A DNA stretch of 64,000 bases from DASUAS01 sp963756895 (GTDB lineage: Bacteria; Actinomycetota; Acidimicrobiia; IMCC26256; DASPTH01). The notes below the pieces were generated by a model. The model was not told where the DNA came from. It ran no database searches and was given only the letters and a program-made list of their open reading frames with translations. The translations under genes and the position numbers were made by a program. The stretch is from the NCBI GenBank assembly GCA_963756895.1, contig CAVWPI010000014.1:1-64000 (forward strand), in the 5' to 3' direction. The stretch's first letter is position 1; each line of letters begins with the position of its first letter. Shown here piece by piece: positions 51,367 through 61,268 of this stretch.

Positions 51367-51681
51367 ATGGCGGTTGATGAACGATGCCGTCTTGCACGTG
51401 CCGACGCCGCCAAGCGTGCGTTCGGCGACGATGCAGGGATCACGTTGATGGAGCTCCTACCGCCCGTCGGATGGGCCGACGTCGCCACGAAGCAGGATCT
51501 GCTCGCGTTCGAGCCGAGGTTCGTGGCAATCGAAACGAGACTCGGAGCAGTCGAGTCGCGCATGGGGAAGGTCGAGGACAAGCTCGACGATCTCTCACGC
51601 GAGATCCGGGCGCAGACGTGGAAGCTGATGACGTTGATGGTCGCCGTGGTCGGGACGGTCGTCGCCGCGCTTCGGCTCTGA
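51367..51681 (+). CDS. Small coiled-coil protein with C-terminal membrane helix
   Basis: 104 residues. MAVDERCRLARADAAKRAFG, then LMELLPPVGWADVATKQDL, a heptad coiled coil (VAIETRLGAVESRMGKVEDK, LDDLSREIRAQ) and a terminal helix TWKLMTLMVAVVGTVVAAL. It resembles DUF1640/CCDC90-type proteins. ATG at 51367 is adjacent to GGGAGG; ATG at 51448 is a second option. It is 13 bases after the HNH gene. A fragment of a homologue also sits beside the DUF222 wreck at 29462, so the two families travel together. Confidence 0.75.
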   Translation: MAVDERCRLARADAAKRAFGDDAGITLMELLPPVGWADVATKQDLLAFEPRFVAIETRLGAVESRMGKVEDKLDDLSREIRAQTWKLMTLMVAVVGTVVAALRL

Positions 51682-51689
51682 GCGGGAGT

Positions 51690-52211
51690 TCAGCCGGCGA
51701 GCGCTTCGGCCGCGTCGGTGAGCGCGACGTGCAACGTGCACGTGTGACCGGAGCACTCGATCGTGGTCGGGCCGAGGCGGCGCAGCATGCGGTGCACGTG
51801 GCGTGACTCGGCGAGCGAGTGGCCGATCAGCGTGGTGATGCCTGCGCCGCGCGCGCTGGCGGCGAGCTCGTCGAGCAGGGTGCTGCCGAGGCCCCGGTGC
51901 TGGCACGCGTCCTCGATCAGCAACCCGAGCTCGGCGGTGTCGGGCTGGTTGCGGAACCAGCTGCCCACGCCCACCACCTGGCCGGTGGCGAGGTCGTCGA
52001 CCACCCACGAGCGGCGGACGGGCGACGAGCGCACCACGTCGGTGAGGTGCGACGCGGGGAAGTGGCGCAGCGGTGCGAGGAACCGGGCGCAGCGGGATGC
52101 CGGGCTGCACCGCTCGAACATGGTGACGAGCCGCGGCGCGTCGTCGGGGACCGACGGCCTGAGCACCTGAGTGGCCGTGCGGCCCGTCACCAGTTCGAGG
52201 GGGAAGCTCAT
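51690..52211 (-). CDS. GNAT-family N-acetyltransferase
   Basis: 173 residues. VLRPSVPDDAPRLVTMFERC, RSWVVDDLATGQVVGVGSWF, AELGLLIEDACQHRGLGSTL (acetyl-CoA-binding Q-x-x-G-x-G/A loop as QHRGLG) and LDELAASARGAGITTLIGHS follow the GNAT fold. The substrate is unknown. ATG at 52211; the stop of the upstream tautomerase lies 5 bases before it, so they form a unit with the methyltransferase. Confidence 0.85.
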   Translation of the reverse strand: MSFPLELVTGRTATQVLRPSVPDDAPRLVTMFERCSPASRCARFLAPLRHFPASHLTDVVRSSPVRRSWVVDDLATGQVVGVGSWFRNQPDTAELGLLIEDACQHRGLGSTLLDELAASARGAGITTLIGHSLAESRHVHRMLRRLGPTTIECSGHTCTLHVALTDAAEALAG

Positions 52212-52216
52212 CGTGA

Positions 52217-52432
52217 TCAGCTCGCCTGCAGGTCCTTGACGTCCTGCGTCGTCAGGGGCTTGCCGCCGATGCTCCACTCGCCGCTGGCCACCTCGTCGAT
52301 GGTGACCCAGGTGACGGGGCGCATGGCCTCGCCCTCGATGTCGACCATCGTCTCGGTGAGGCGAGTCAGGATCTCCTGCTTCTGGTTGTCGTCGAACACA
52401 CCCTTGATCAGCTTCACGTTCACGAACGGCAT
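52217..52432 (-). CDS. 4-oxalocrotonate tautomerase-family protein
   Basis: 71 residues. The start MPFVNVKLIKGVF exposes the catalytic Pro-1 after Met removal. TRLTETMVDIEG and VTWVTIDEVASGEWSIGGKP complete the beta-alpha-beta unit. It catalyses keto-enol tautomerisation of small acids, or is promiscuous. It is the middle gene of methyltransferase - tautomerase - GNAT. In an uncorrected frame it is joined to the methyltransferase through the repeat at 52452. Confidence 0.88.
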   Translation of the reverse strand: MPFVNVKLIKGVFDDNQKQEILTRLTETMVDIEGEAMRPVTWVTIDEVASGEWSIGGKPLTTQDVKDLQAS

Positions 52433-52451
52433 GGCTTGCTCCTTCTCTTTT

Positions 52452-52510
52452 GGTTGGGTTGGTTGGGTTGGTTGGGTTGGTTGGGATGGGGGTTGGGGTC
52501 GGTTGGGTTG
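52452..52510 (+). repeat. G-rich 9-bp tandem repeats (GGTTGGGTT)
   Basis: Units start at 52452, 52461, 52470 and 52479, followed by GGGGGTTGGGG and one more GGTTGGGTT at 52501. The plus strand has at least six G-runs of three or more, spaced for a G-quadruplex. The array fills the gap between methyltransferase and tautomerase genes. Confidence 0.85.
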
Positions 52511-52512
52511 GT

Positions 52513-53326
52513 TCAGACCGTGACCGTGACCCGGAGGAAGGTCGCGGGGATCACGGTCGTGTCGGCCTTCCCGGAGGTGTTCTGCTCGGTGAACAGTTCG
52601 ACGAGCTCGCGCTCGGAGCTCCTCGACCCGGCCGTCTTTCTGCGCGGCCGCGAACGCGTTCATCGTCGGCCCGTAGTAGGAGCGGAATTCGTCGACCAGC
52701 GCCGCCGGCAAACCCGGGTACTCGAACGTGTAGGTGGCGCGCTCGCAGGCGATCTGCGTCGCGGGCACGCCGGCGGCGGCGAACCGCTCGACCACGTGCT
52801 CCTCGACTCCCCAGGTCACCGGGCTCACGAACCCCTCGGGCGGCGGCGGGGCGTAGGCCGCGCTGATCTTCAGGATCTGCGCGACGAGCGTCGGGTCGCC
52901 CGGGATCCAGTTGCCCATCACGATCCGCCCGCCGGGCTCCGTCACCCGCACCATCTCCGCCGCCACGACGAACGGGTTGGGCGCGAACATCGCCCCGAAG
53001 ATGGTGACGACGAGGTCGAAGGAGTTGTCGGCCACCCCGTCGAGGTGGCTGGCGTCGCCCTGCTCGAAGCGGATGTTGGTCAGGCCCTCGTCCGCCGCTC
53101 GGCGAGCCCCCGCCTCGACGAGGTTGCGGGCGATGTCGATCACCACCACGTCGGCTCCCAGCCGGGCCGCCGGCAGCGCGGTCGTGCCGTCGCCGCCGCC
53201 GAGGTCGAGGACCTGCATGCCGTTGGTGATCCCGAGCTCTTTGACCAGCTCCTCGCCGCTGTCACGCATCGTCGCGGCGATGCGGGTGAAATCACCCTTC
53301 TCCCACAGCTCCTGATTGGCGTTCAT
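52513..53326 (-). CDS. Class I SAM-dependent methyltransferase (UbiE/MenG-like)
   Basis: About 270 residues. SAM motif I LDLGGGDGTTALPAARLGAD, motif II FDLVVTIFGAMFAPNP and GGRIVMGNWIPGDP. A shift near 52622 gives the usual end of this group (PATFLRVTVTV) at 52513; without it the frame would run into the tautomerase gene. ATG at 53326. The substrate is unknown. It is first in the three-gene unit and divergent from the SARP regulator. Confidence 0.85.
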
Positions 53327-53459
53327 CGTCGTCCCCTCTTCCCTTCGATCACGTCGATCACGGATGGATCTGATGGGGAGAGCGTGCGCCCGGCGCCTTG
53401 CACGACCCTCGGCGCTCGCTGCACCAGCACCTTGCAAGGACGTCGGGCAGACTGCTGAC

Positions 53460-56433
53460 GTGGACTTTCGCGTCCTCGGGTCGGTAGGAATCGTCGACGG
53501 CACCGCGCTCCTGCCTCTCGGAGGCGGGATGCCGCGGCGGCTCCTCGCGGTCCTCCTCGCCTACCGGAACTCGGTGGTGTCGACCGACCGCCTGTGCGAG
53601 GTCCTCTGGGACGACGCCCCCGACTCCGCCGCCGCCACCCTCCAGAGCTATGTGTCGCGCCTGCGCCGGTTCGTCGAGCTCGACGACTCCGCCACCCTGG
53701 TGAACCGGGCCCCCGGCTACGTCCTGGAGATGGCCGACACCGCGGTCGACGCCGGCCGCTTCGAAGCCGGGCTGGCCGAGGGCCGTGACCTCCTCTCCCG
53801 GGATCCGGTCGCCGCCCTCGACCGCCTCGACGCCGCCCTCGGTGAGTGGCGGGGCGACGCCTTCGCCGAGTTCGCCGAGACCGAGTGGATCCGGCCCGAA
53901 GCGGTGCGCCTGGAGGAGCTGCGGCTGGTCGCCGCCGAGGTGCGCATCGACGCCCAGCTGCGGGTCGGCCGTCACCACGAAGTGGTCGGCGACGTCGACG
54001 CGCTGCGACTCGAGCACCCCCTGCGCGAGCAGTTCGCGCGACAGGCGATGCTCGCGTTGTACCGGTCGGGGCGACAGGCCGAGGCGCTGCGGATCGCGCA
54101 GCAGTTCCGCGCCACGTTGCGCGACGACCTCGGGCTCGAACCGTCCGCCGACCTGCGCGACCTGGAGAGCGCGGTCCTCGAGGAGCGCGCCGACCTCGCG
54201 TGGGTCCCGCCCGCCGTCCCCGTGACCCGAGACCGCGCGATGGGAGGAAGGGAAGCGCTGCCGATCGAGAGCACCGCGCTCGTCGGGCGCGAACGCGACC
54301 TGGAGCTCGCGAGCCGTCTGCTCGAGAGCGGCCGCATCCTCACGCTGTTCGGACCCGGCGGCGTCGGCAAGACGCGCCTCGCGCACCGCCTCGCCACCAC
54401 CCTCGCCGACCAGTTTCCCGACGGCGTCCGCCTGGTCGAGCTGGCGTCGGTGCGCGACGAGGGCGCGGTGTCGGCTGCGATCGCCGCCGCGCTCGACGTG
54501 CAGCAGCGGGCGAACCGGTCGCTCGACGAGTCGATCGTCGAGGTGCTGGCGTTGCGGTCGGTGCTGCTCGTGCTCGACAACTGCGAGCACGTGCTCGACA
54601 CCACCAGCGAGCTGGTCGAGCAGGTCCTGCAGTGGTGCCCCGACGTGCAGGTCCTCGCCACCAGTCGCGAGCCGCTCGGCATCCCCGCCGAGGTCGTGTG
54701 GTCCGTGCCGCCGCTTCCCGTTCCCGCCCGCTCGGATCTGCCGTTGGCCGAGCTCCACGACGTGGCTGCGGTGCAGCTCTTCGTCGAGCGCGCGCGTTCC
54801 GCGCAGCCTGACTTCACGCTCGACGAGGAGAACCACGAAGCCGTCGCCGAGCTGTGCATCCGCCTCGACGGCGTGCCCCTCGCGCTCGAGCTCGCCGCCG
54901 CGCGCATGCGATCGATGAGCCCCGGGCAACTGGCGGAGCGGCTGCCCGAGCGCTTCCGCGTGCTGGCGGGATCTCGACGCGCCACCGATCCCCGGCACCG
55001 CACGCTGCGCGACCTGGTGGAGTGGTCGTACGACCTGCTGACGCCGGTCGAGCAACTGCTGTTCGACCGTCTGTCGGTGTTCGCGGGTCTGTTCGTGCTC
55101 GAACAGGCCGAGCGCGTCGCGGCAGACGACCACATCAAGGAGGGGGGCATCGACGAGCGTGACGTCGCCGGCCTGCTCGGCGTGCTGGTCGACAAGTCGA
55201 TGCTGACGGCGCAGGGCGGCCGCTACCGCCTGCTCGAGACGCTCCGAGAGTTCGGTCGTGAGCAGCTCACCGCGCGCCCGGATGCCGACGCCATCCGCGA
55301 CGCGCACGTCGCCGTGCACGCCGAGCTGTCACGCGCCGCAGCCCGCGGGTTGAACGGTCCCCACGAGGGCCAGTGGATGGCCGACCTCACCGCGAGCTTC
55401 GACGACATCCGCGACGCGCACCGCGCCGCCGTCGCCGCCGGCGACGTCGACTCCGCGCTGCGCATCGTGATCGGCGTGCGCGAGTACGCCTGGCGCCGCA
55501 TCCGCTACGAGCACCTCGCCTGGGCCGACACCACCGTGGCCATGTCCGGTGCCCGCGAGCACCAGCTGTACCCGGTGTTGCTCGGCGTGGTCGCGTACGG
55601 CCACTTCGTACGCGGTGAGCTCGAGACCGCGATCGAGGTCGGGGAGCGCGCCATTGCGGAGGCCGAACGTCTGGGCTCGCTCACCGCCGGTCTGGCCGAG
55701 CGGGCGCTGGGCAACGCCTACTTCTTCCGGTTGCAGCAGACCGAGGCGCTCGGGTTGATGGAGCGCATGGTCGCCGCCGCCTACGCCACCGGCGCACCGG
55801 CGTTCGTCGCCCACGCCTACTACATGTGCTCGGTGGCGCAGACGTCGATCGGCAACCCTGAGAGTGGCCGCGAGTTCGCGGCGCAGAGCGCGGCCGCCGC
55901 GATCGAGAGCGGGAGTCCCACCGCGCTCGCGCTGGCCGACTACGCGCGCGCGATCTCGCTCGTGGCGGAGGACCCGGCTCGTGCCCTCGCCCTGTTCGAC
56001 CGCAGCGTCGACCGCGGCGAGTCGGTCGGCAACCGCTGGATCCGCGCCTTCTCGCTCACCGAGAGCCTCTGGATCCGCGCGCAACAGGGCGACCCGATCG
56101 GCGCGCTCGCCGGCTACCGCGACGTCATCGACACCTGGTTCCGGGGCAGCGACTCCGCGAACCTCTGGCTCTCGTTGCGGTACGTCGCCGCGATCCTGGC
56201 GTCGCTCGAACGCGACGAGCCGGCCGCGGTCCTGTACGGCGCGCTCGACGCCGCGGGTGCGGTCGCCGCCCTGCCGCTGGAACCGTCGAGTGCCGACGAG
56301 TTCGCGCTCGTCGTGAAGCGGGTCACCGAGCGCCTCGACCCCACCGTGCTCGCCGACGCCATCGAGCTCGGCCGCACGCTCGGCGTCGATGAGGTGGTGC
56401 GCTACGCGCTCCGCGGAGCTCGACGAGTCGTAG
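53460..56433 (+). CDS. SARP/AfsR-like transcriptional regulator with NB-ARC ATPase and TPR
   Basis: About 990 residues. The N-terminal OmpR-type winged helix is RRLLAVLLAYRNSVVSTDRL, then LQSYVSRLRRFVEL. The bacterial transcriptional activation domain is GEWRGDAFAEFAETEW, DALRLEHPLREQFARQAMLA and LYRSGRQAEALR. The NB-ARC ATPase has Walker A LFGPGGVGKTRLA and Walker B VLLVLDNCEHV; a TPR region ends the protein. GTG start at 53460. Near the 3' end an extra base around 56416 is inferred, giving the stop TAG at 56431. Target unknown; the divergent methyltransferase unit is a candidate. Confidence 0.86.
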
Positions 56434-57735
56434 CTGAGCTCGACGGTGAGCGCGGCGGTCCAGGAGAACTCGGGCGCGCCGTGCGCGGTGCCGGTGGTGG
56501 CGGAGAAGTACTCGGCGAAACCGCTCTCCTCCACCATGCGAAGCGTGCGGTCGCGCACGTCGTCGGCGAGGTCGTCGTGCCCCTGTTGCCGCAACCCCTG
56601 GACGATGGCCCAGTTGGTGTTCACCCACGTGGGGCCGGCCCAGTAGCGGTGGTCCTGGAAGTGGCGCGCCTCGAGCGGGACGCTCGGCACCGGGTACGGC
56701 GGCCAGTAGATCGCCGGATCCTGCAGGCGGGCCAGGAGCTCGTCGACGTGCGCGCCGGTCGTGAGCAGGGGCAGGAAGGTGGCGATGGTCCGGTCGGAGA
56801 GCGGCTCGTGGGTCACCGCGTGGCGGGAGCAGTACTCACGGGTGGGCGGGTGCCAGAGCAGGTCGAGCGCGTCGGCCTGCGCGTCGATCAGCGGGTCGAG
56901 GTCACCGACGTCGTCGACGAGCGCGCGCAGCGACTGGTTGGCGGCGGCGAAGAACGCGTTGAAGGCGACGTCTTCCACCAGCACCGCACGGTCGTCGTGC
57001 GGGATCCGGGCGAGGTCGAAGTCGTGGTGCGAGAGGTGGATGGCGAGCGCGAGCATGCGCAGGCCGTCGTCGTCGGACGCGCGCTCGCTGGCCGGGAGTT
57101 GACGCGTGTCGTAGCGCAGCGAGCGGAGTAGGGGCGCGAGGCGGAGGCGCTCGGCGGCGCGCAGCCACCACGGCATGCGCATCGCGGCGAGGGCGTGCAT
57201 CCACGGTGGCGTCGAGTCGAGCCCGCACTCCCACGGATGGATGAGCGTGATGAGCGGCGAGTCGCCGAGCCGCCGCTCACGGAACAGCCAGCGGTGGTAC
57301 GCGAGCAGCTTCGGTGCGAGCTCGGACAGGAACCGGGTGCGCTCGTCATCGGGCAGGAGGCGCGCGACGCGCTCGACCGCGATCGCAGCAAGGGGTGGTT
57401 GCGTGATGCCGGTGGTGGCGACGTCGCGCGGCACGCCGGCGCGCGTCCGCGACTTCCACACGCGTCGGCTGCCGACGTCGCGTGAGCCGTCGGCGAAAAT
57501 CATGTGCGGGAGCATCCCGTTGTCCCACTGGCCGCGGAACAGCGCTCGCAGCTCGTCGGCCGCGCGCGGCGCGTCGAAGCGGGCGATGCCGATGGCGGTG
57601 AAGCACGAGTCCCACAGCCACTGGTGCGGGTAGAGGCGCACCGACGGACAGGTGTACGCACCGGCGCGGTTGCGGTCGAGCACGGCGCGGGCGCGCCGGA
57701 TCAGGTCGTCGTCGCGCCTCTTCGTGCGCTGTCAC
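56402..57735 (-). CDS. MGH1-like / GH63-type glycoside hydrolase
   Basis: About 443 residues. YPHQWLWDSCFTAIG, then FRGQWDNGMLPHMIF, LIHPWECGLDSTPPWMHAL, HFQDHRYWAGPTWVNTNWAI and PEFSWTAAL are landmarks of the (alpha/alpha)6-barrel of mannosylglycerate-hydrolase/GH63 enzymes; Asp in WDS and Glu near PEFSW are likely catalytic. Frameshifts near 57708 and 56416 are bridged. The GTG at 57735 overlaps the stop of the VOC gene (GTGA). The substrate may be a compatible solute glycoside or an alpha-mannoside. Confidence 0.82.
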
Positions 57736-58100
57736 TCGGGCTGGTGGCACACGGCCTCGACGTTGTTGCCGTCGGGGTCGCGCACGAACGCGCCGTAGTA
57801 GGCGGGGTGGTACTCGGGCCAGACGCGCGGCTCGTGGAGCACCTCGGCCCCGGCGTCGACCGCGGCGGCGAAGAACGCGTCGACCGTGGCGCGATCGGTG
57901 GCGACGAAGGCCACGTGGATCGGGCGGTTGATCCCGTCGGCGAGCGGGTCGAGCCAGAACGACGGCCGGTCGGGGGTGCCGAACCCGATCACCGTGCCGA
58001 AGTCCATCTGCCGGCTGCCGCCGAGCGGCGCGAGCACGGTGTCGTAGAAGGCGGCCGCCGTCGGGACGTCGGCGCACTGGATGGCGAGGTGATCGAGCAT
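57732..58100 (-). CDS. VOC (glyoxalase-fold) family protein
   Basis: 122 residues. MLDHLAIQCADVPTAAAFYD with metal-ligand His, HVAFVATDRATVDAFFAAAV and the C-terminal GAFVRDPDGNNVEAVCH with metal-ligand Glu show the two beta-alpha-beta-beta-beta units. Substrate unknown. It is co-translated with the glycoside hydrolase downstream. Confidence 0.88.
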   Translation of the reverse strand: MLDHLAIQCADVPTAAAFYDTVLAPLGGSRQMDFGTVIGFGTPDRPSFWLDPLADGINRPIHVAFVATDRATVDAFFAAAVDAGAEVLHEPRVWPEYHPAYYGAFVRDPDGNNVEAVCHQPE

Positions 58101-58215
58101 CTTCGGATGCTACGACCCCTTGCCCCGCAAGGGATCCCCGGTCATCCCGATGAGTGTCACACCCCCCTCCCATACTGCTGAGCAGCGGGCCGAAACCCAA
58201 CGAGAAGGAATGAGG

Positions 58216-59453
58216 GTGGCGGCGATGAGTGCACAACCGATGATGTTCAGCACAGGCCGGGTCCTGGTGACCGACGGCGTCGTGTACGTGCGGGAGCTCG
58301 ACGAGTCCGACGACGAGGTCGTGCGGATCGTCGCGGAGTCCGACGACCCGGTCGCCGCGGTCGGTCAGTGCCTCCGGGTGGGGGCGCGGGCCCTGAAGGC
58401 CGCGCACGTGAGCGTCGACGTGAACCTCATCGAGCGGTCGTTCTCCGAGCTCGAGACCCGCTTCGGGGCCAAGGTGAGCGAGGCGGTCGACGAGATCGCC
58501 GCGCGTCGTCGGGTCTGCTCGACGCCGAGGACGGCGCGCTCGCGGGCACCCTCTCCGGCTTCAACGCCGAGCTGTCGCAGCTCCTCGGCGACACGTTCGA
58601 CGCCGACTCGAAGTCGAGCGTGCTCGCGAACATCGAGCAGCTGGTGCTCGGCACCATGAAGGGGCTCATCACGCCCGAGATCGCCGACAGCCCCATCGGG
58701 CGGCTGAAGGCCGAGCTGGTCGACACCATGCAGCGCGAGGTGGGCGAGATCGCGGAGGAGGTGCGTCGGGTCACCGACCACCTCGGCATCCTCGAAGCCA
58801 CCGACGAGGTGTACGAGCAGACCACCGGCAAGGGCTTCGACTACGAGGACCTGGTCGACGAGTGCGTGGCCACGCTCGCCGCGGGCTACGGCGACCTGGC
58901 CGAGGTCACCGCCAAGCAGTCGGGATCGCGCGCGTCGCAGGTGGGCGACGAGGTCGTCACCCTCAACCGCGACGACACCCACGGCACCGAGGCCCGCTTC
59001 GTGCTGGAGATGAAGAACCGGCCGCTCAACATGCGCAAGACCATGGCCGAGCTCGAGGAAGCGCTGTGCAACCGCGACGCGCTCGCGGCCATCGCGGTCT
59101 TCCGCTCGCAGGAGCAGGCGCCCACCGCGGTGGCCTTCGCGCACTTCGACGACAAGGCCATCGTGGTGCTCGACCCCGACGACGAGGACGAGTCGGCCCT
59201 GCGGCTCGCCTACATGTGGGCGCGGTGGACGGTGCGCAAGGGCCTCGCGGTGAGCGAGGAGGCCGAGGTCGACCTCGAGCGGGTGCGCTGCCTGCTCGAC
59301 GACGCCGCGCGCTCGCTGGAGCGCCACACCGCGATCAAGCGGTTCCACACCCAGGCCAAGAAGAGCATCGACCAGGCCGCCGACCAGGTCCGCGACCTGG
59401 TGGGCGAGGTGCACGAGACCCTCGACTCCCTCGACGCGGAGCTGCGCGCCTGA
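58216..59453 (+). CDS. Coiled-coil protein with possible nuclease-like core
   Basis: About 412 residues with one shift near 58500. The N-terminal part, VVRIVAESDDPVAAVGQCLR, is followed by helical heptads to residue 230 (LVDTMQREVGEIAEEVRRVT). The C-terminal third has SRASQVGDEVVTLNRDD, then TEARFVLEMKNRPLNMRKTM, an E-x-K strand like that of RmuC/DUF2130 restriction-like folds, followed by AIAVFRSQEQ. The Asp of the PD motif is less clear. GTG at 58216 is placed best relative to GAGAAGGA; ATG at 58210 or 58225 is possible. Role unknown; a DNA-associated function is an inference. Confidence 0.65.
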
Positions 59454-59500
59454 GCCCTGCCTGCCTGACGACTTGATGTGCGTGCGCACGACCGCGGACG

Positions 59501-59540
59501 CGACATCGGGAGCGCTGCGTGCGCAACGCTCCCGATGTCG
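59501..59540. terminator. Bidirectional hairpin between convergent genes
   Basis: CGACATCGGGAGCG and CGCTCCCGATGTCG form a perfect 14-bp stem with a 12-nt loop. It lies between the stops at 59453 (plus) and 59616 (minus), so it can end both transcripts. Confidence 0.85.
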
Positions 59541-59615
59541 ACTGTCACGTGAGGTGCGTCGACCGGCACCCCGGTTCGTCGCCCGGTCGGTGGACGTGGT
59601 GGTCGGGCGCTCCGT

Positions 59616-61007
59616 TCAGCCGTGCTGTCCCACTCGGCGCAACCGCAGCAGCACGGTGCCGATGACTGCGAGCACCAGCCCGACCAGCCCGATCATCAGC
59701 GTCGTGCTCCCGGTGAAGGCCAGGGACCCAACGCCCGGACTGCTCTGCGTCGCACTCGCCGCGGGGCTCGCCGCGTTCTGCAGTGATGTGGCTTCCACAT
59801 CGAGCGCGTCGCCGACCGGACCGCCGGGGGTCGTGCCGCCCGGGTTCTCGCCACCCGGGGTCGTGCCCGGATCATCGATTGCCTGCGAGCCCCCGCAGGT
59901 GGCGGCGCTGCCGGACCCGACGACGGCCACGCCGTTGCCGCACACGTCGGCCTGCGCAGCCGGTGACACGTCGACGAGGTTCGAGGTGCCGCCGTTCCCG
60001 CCGGTGCTCGCGTTCTGGCTGTTGTCACAGGTGGCAGTGCTGCCGGAGCCGATGACGGCGACGCCGTTGCCGCAGATCTCGCCTTCGATGGCGGGGAAGA
60101 TCCCGATCATGCTCGGGTCCTGCATGATCAGGCTCTGGGTGTTGTCGCACGTGGCGGTGCTGCCGGAGCCGATGACGGCGACGCCGTTGCCGCACGCGTC
60201 GGCCTGCGCGGCCGGTGACACGTCGAGGAGGCTGGCGTTGCTGTCGTTCGCGCTGTTGCCGTCGTTCCCGCTGGTGCTGGCGGTCTGGGTGTTGTCGCAC
60301 GTGGCGGTGCTGCCGGAGCCGATGACGGCGACGCCGTTGCCGCAGATCTCGCCGTCAATGGCGGGGAAGATCCCCATCATGCTCGGGTCCTTCATGATCA
60401 CGCGCTGCGTGCTCGTGCAGTTGGCGGTGCTGCCGGAGCCGATGACGCCCGCGCCGTTCCCGCAGAGTCCCACCTGCACGGCCGGGGAGATCCCGAGCAG
60501 GCTTCCACCGGAGCTCCCGGCCGCCTGCTGACCACCACCGCATTCGGCCGTCGAGCCGCTGCCGATGATCCCGACGCCGGTGCCACAGACGTCAGCCTGG
60601 ATGGTGGGACTGACGTCGACGAGCGAGCCGCCGTTGCTCGACGACGGGCCCGCCTGCGAGCCCGAACAGGTGGCGCTGGAACCGCTGCCGATCACGCCGA
60701 CCCCGTTCCCGCAGGCTTGGGCCTGCACCGTCGGGTCGACGGTGACCAGGCTCGGAGTCGGAGCGGGAGCGGGTGGTGGGGCGAGCGGTGCGAGCAGGAC
60801 CGGAAGGGGGATGGGAAGCGGAGGGAGAGGAGGCAGGGCAACCGGCAGGGGTGGCAGAGGAAGCGTCTGGGCCGTCGCGGTCGCGCTGCCGCCGACGACG
60901 AAGCCTGCGACCATCGCCAGCGACACGAGCGCCAACGCGATGTGGCGCCGACGCGGTCGTCGCGACCCTCGGGCTTCGGGCGTCCTGATGTGCGAATCGT
61001 TCGTCAT
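59616..61007 (-). CDS. Seven-repeat chaplin-like protein with sortase anchor
   Basis: 463 residues. The signal peptide (IALALVSLAMVAGFVVGGSA) ends at ATAQ; a Pro/Leu-rich stretch follows. Then come seven chaplin-type units with cysteines 15 apart, such as CGNGVAVIGSGSTATC; units 4-5 and 6-7 look like a duplicated pair. The C-terminus has LAFTG, a hydrophobic helix (LMIGLVGLVLAVIGTVLL) and RLRR, a sortase signal. Chaplins assemble amyloid-like hydrophobic surface layers in Streptomyces; a long, multi-unit, anchored version is unusual. ATG at 61007 follows AGGAGAAG. Confidence 0.85.
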   Translation of the reverse strand: MTNDSHIRTPEARGSRRPRRRHIALALVSLAMVAGFVVGGSATATAQTLPLPPLPVALPPLPPLPIPLPVLLAPLAPPPAPAPTPSLVTVDPTVQAQACGNGVGVIGSGSSATCSGSQAGPSSSNGGSLVDVSPTIQADVCGTGVGIIGSGSTAECGGGQQAAGSSGGSLLGISPAVQVGLCGNGAGVIGSGSTANCTSTQRVIMKDPSMMGIFPAIDGEICGNGVAVIGSGSTATCDNTQTASTSGNDGNSANDSNASLLDVSPAAQADACGNGVAVIGSGSTATCDNTQSLIMQDPSMIGIFPAIEGEICGNGVAVIGSGSTATCDNSQNASTGGNGGTSNLVDVSPAAQADVCGNGVAVVGSGSAATCGGSQAIDDPGTTPGGENPGGTTPGGPVGDALDVEATSLQNAASPAASATQSSPGVGSLAFTGSTTLMIGLVGLVLAVIGTVLLRLRRVGQHG

Positions 61008-61268
61008 GTGCTTCTCCTGTGCCGCAGTGATGCAGATCGTCCGGAGTGCGGGACGTGAGGCGGTCGCCTCGTGTGGGTGCTTCAACGGACCCTCCGCGAC
61101 GCGGGATACGGCCTGTACCGAAATTTGTCACTCTCCGAGGCCACATCACTGCGTAGAGCGCGCGACAAGCGCCCGCGATTCGGTGTGAAAGGGGCACCGG
61201 CCAGCCCCCCCGTCGGTCACTGCCGGTGCGTTGTATCGTCGGTGCGGGGGCCGACGAGAAGGCGGGTC
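61008..61268. promoter_or_regulatory. Divergent promoter region of the chaplin-like and flavoprotein genes
   Basis: This 261-base gap contains an AT-rich patch (61115-61135, ACCGAAATTTGTCACTC) that may hold a promoter. No palindromic operator is evident. Confidence 0.35.

Noticed and set aside
52217..53503. Methyltransferase-tautomerase fusion through a PTQ-rich linker
   Set aside because: A one-base correction near 52622 gives the expected methyltransferase C-terminus and a stop before the repeat; the tautomerase needs a free Pro-1, which a fusion would destroy.
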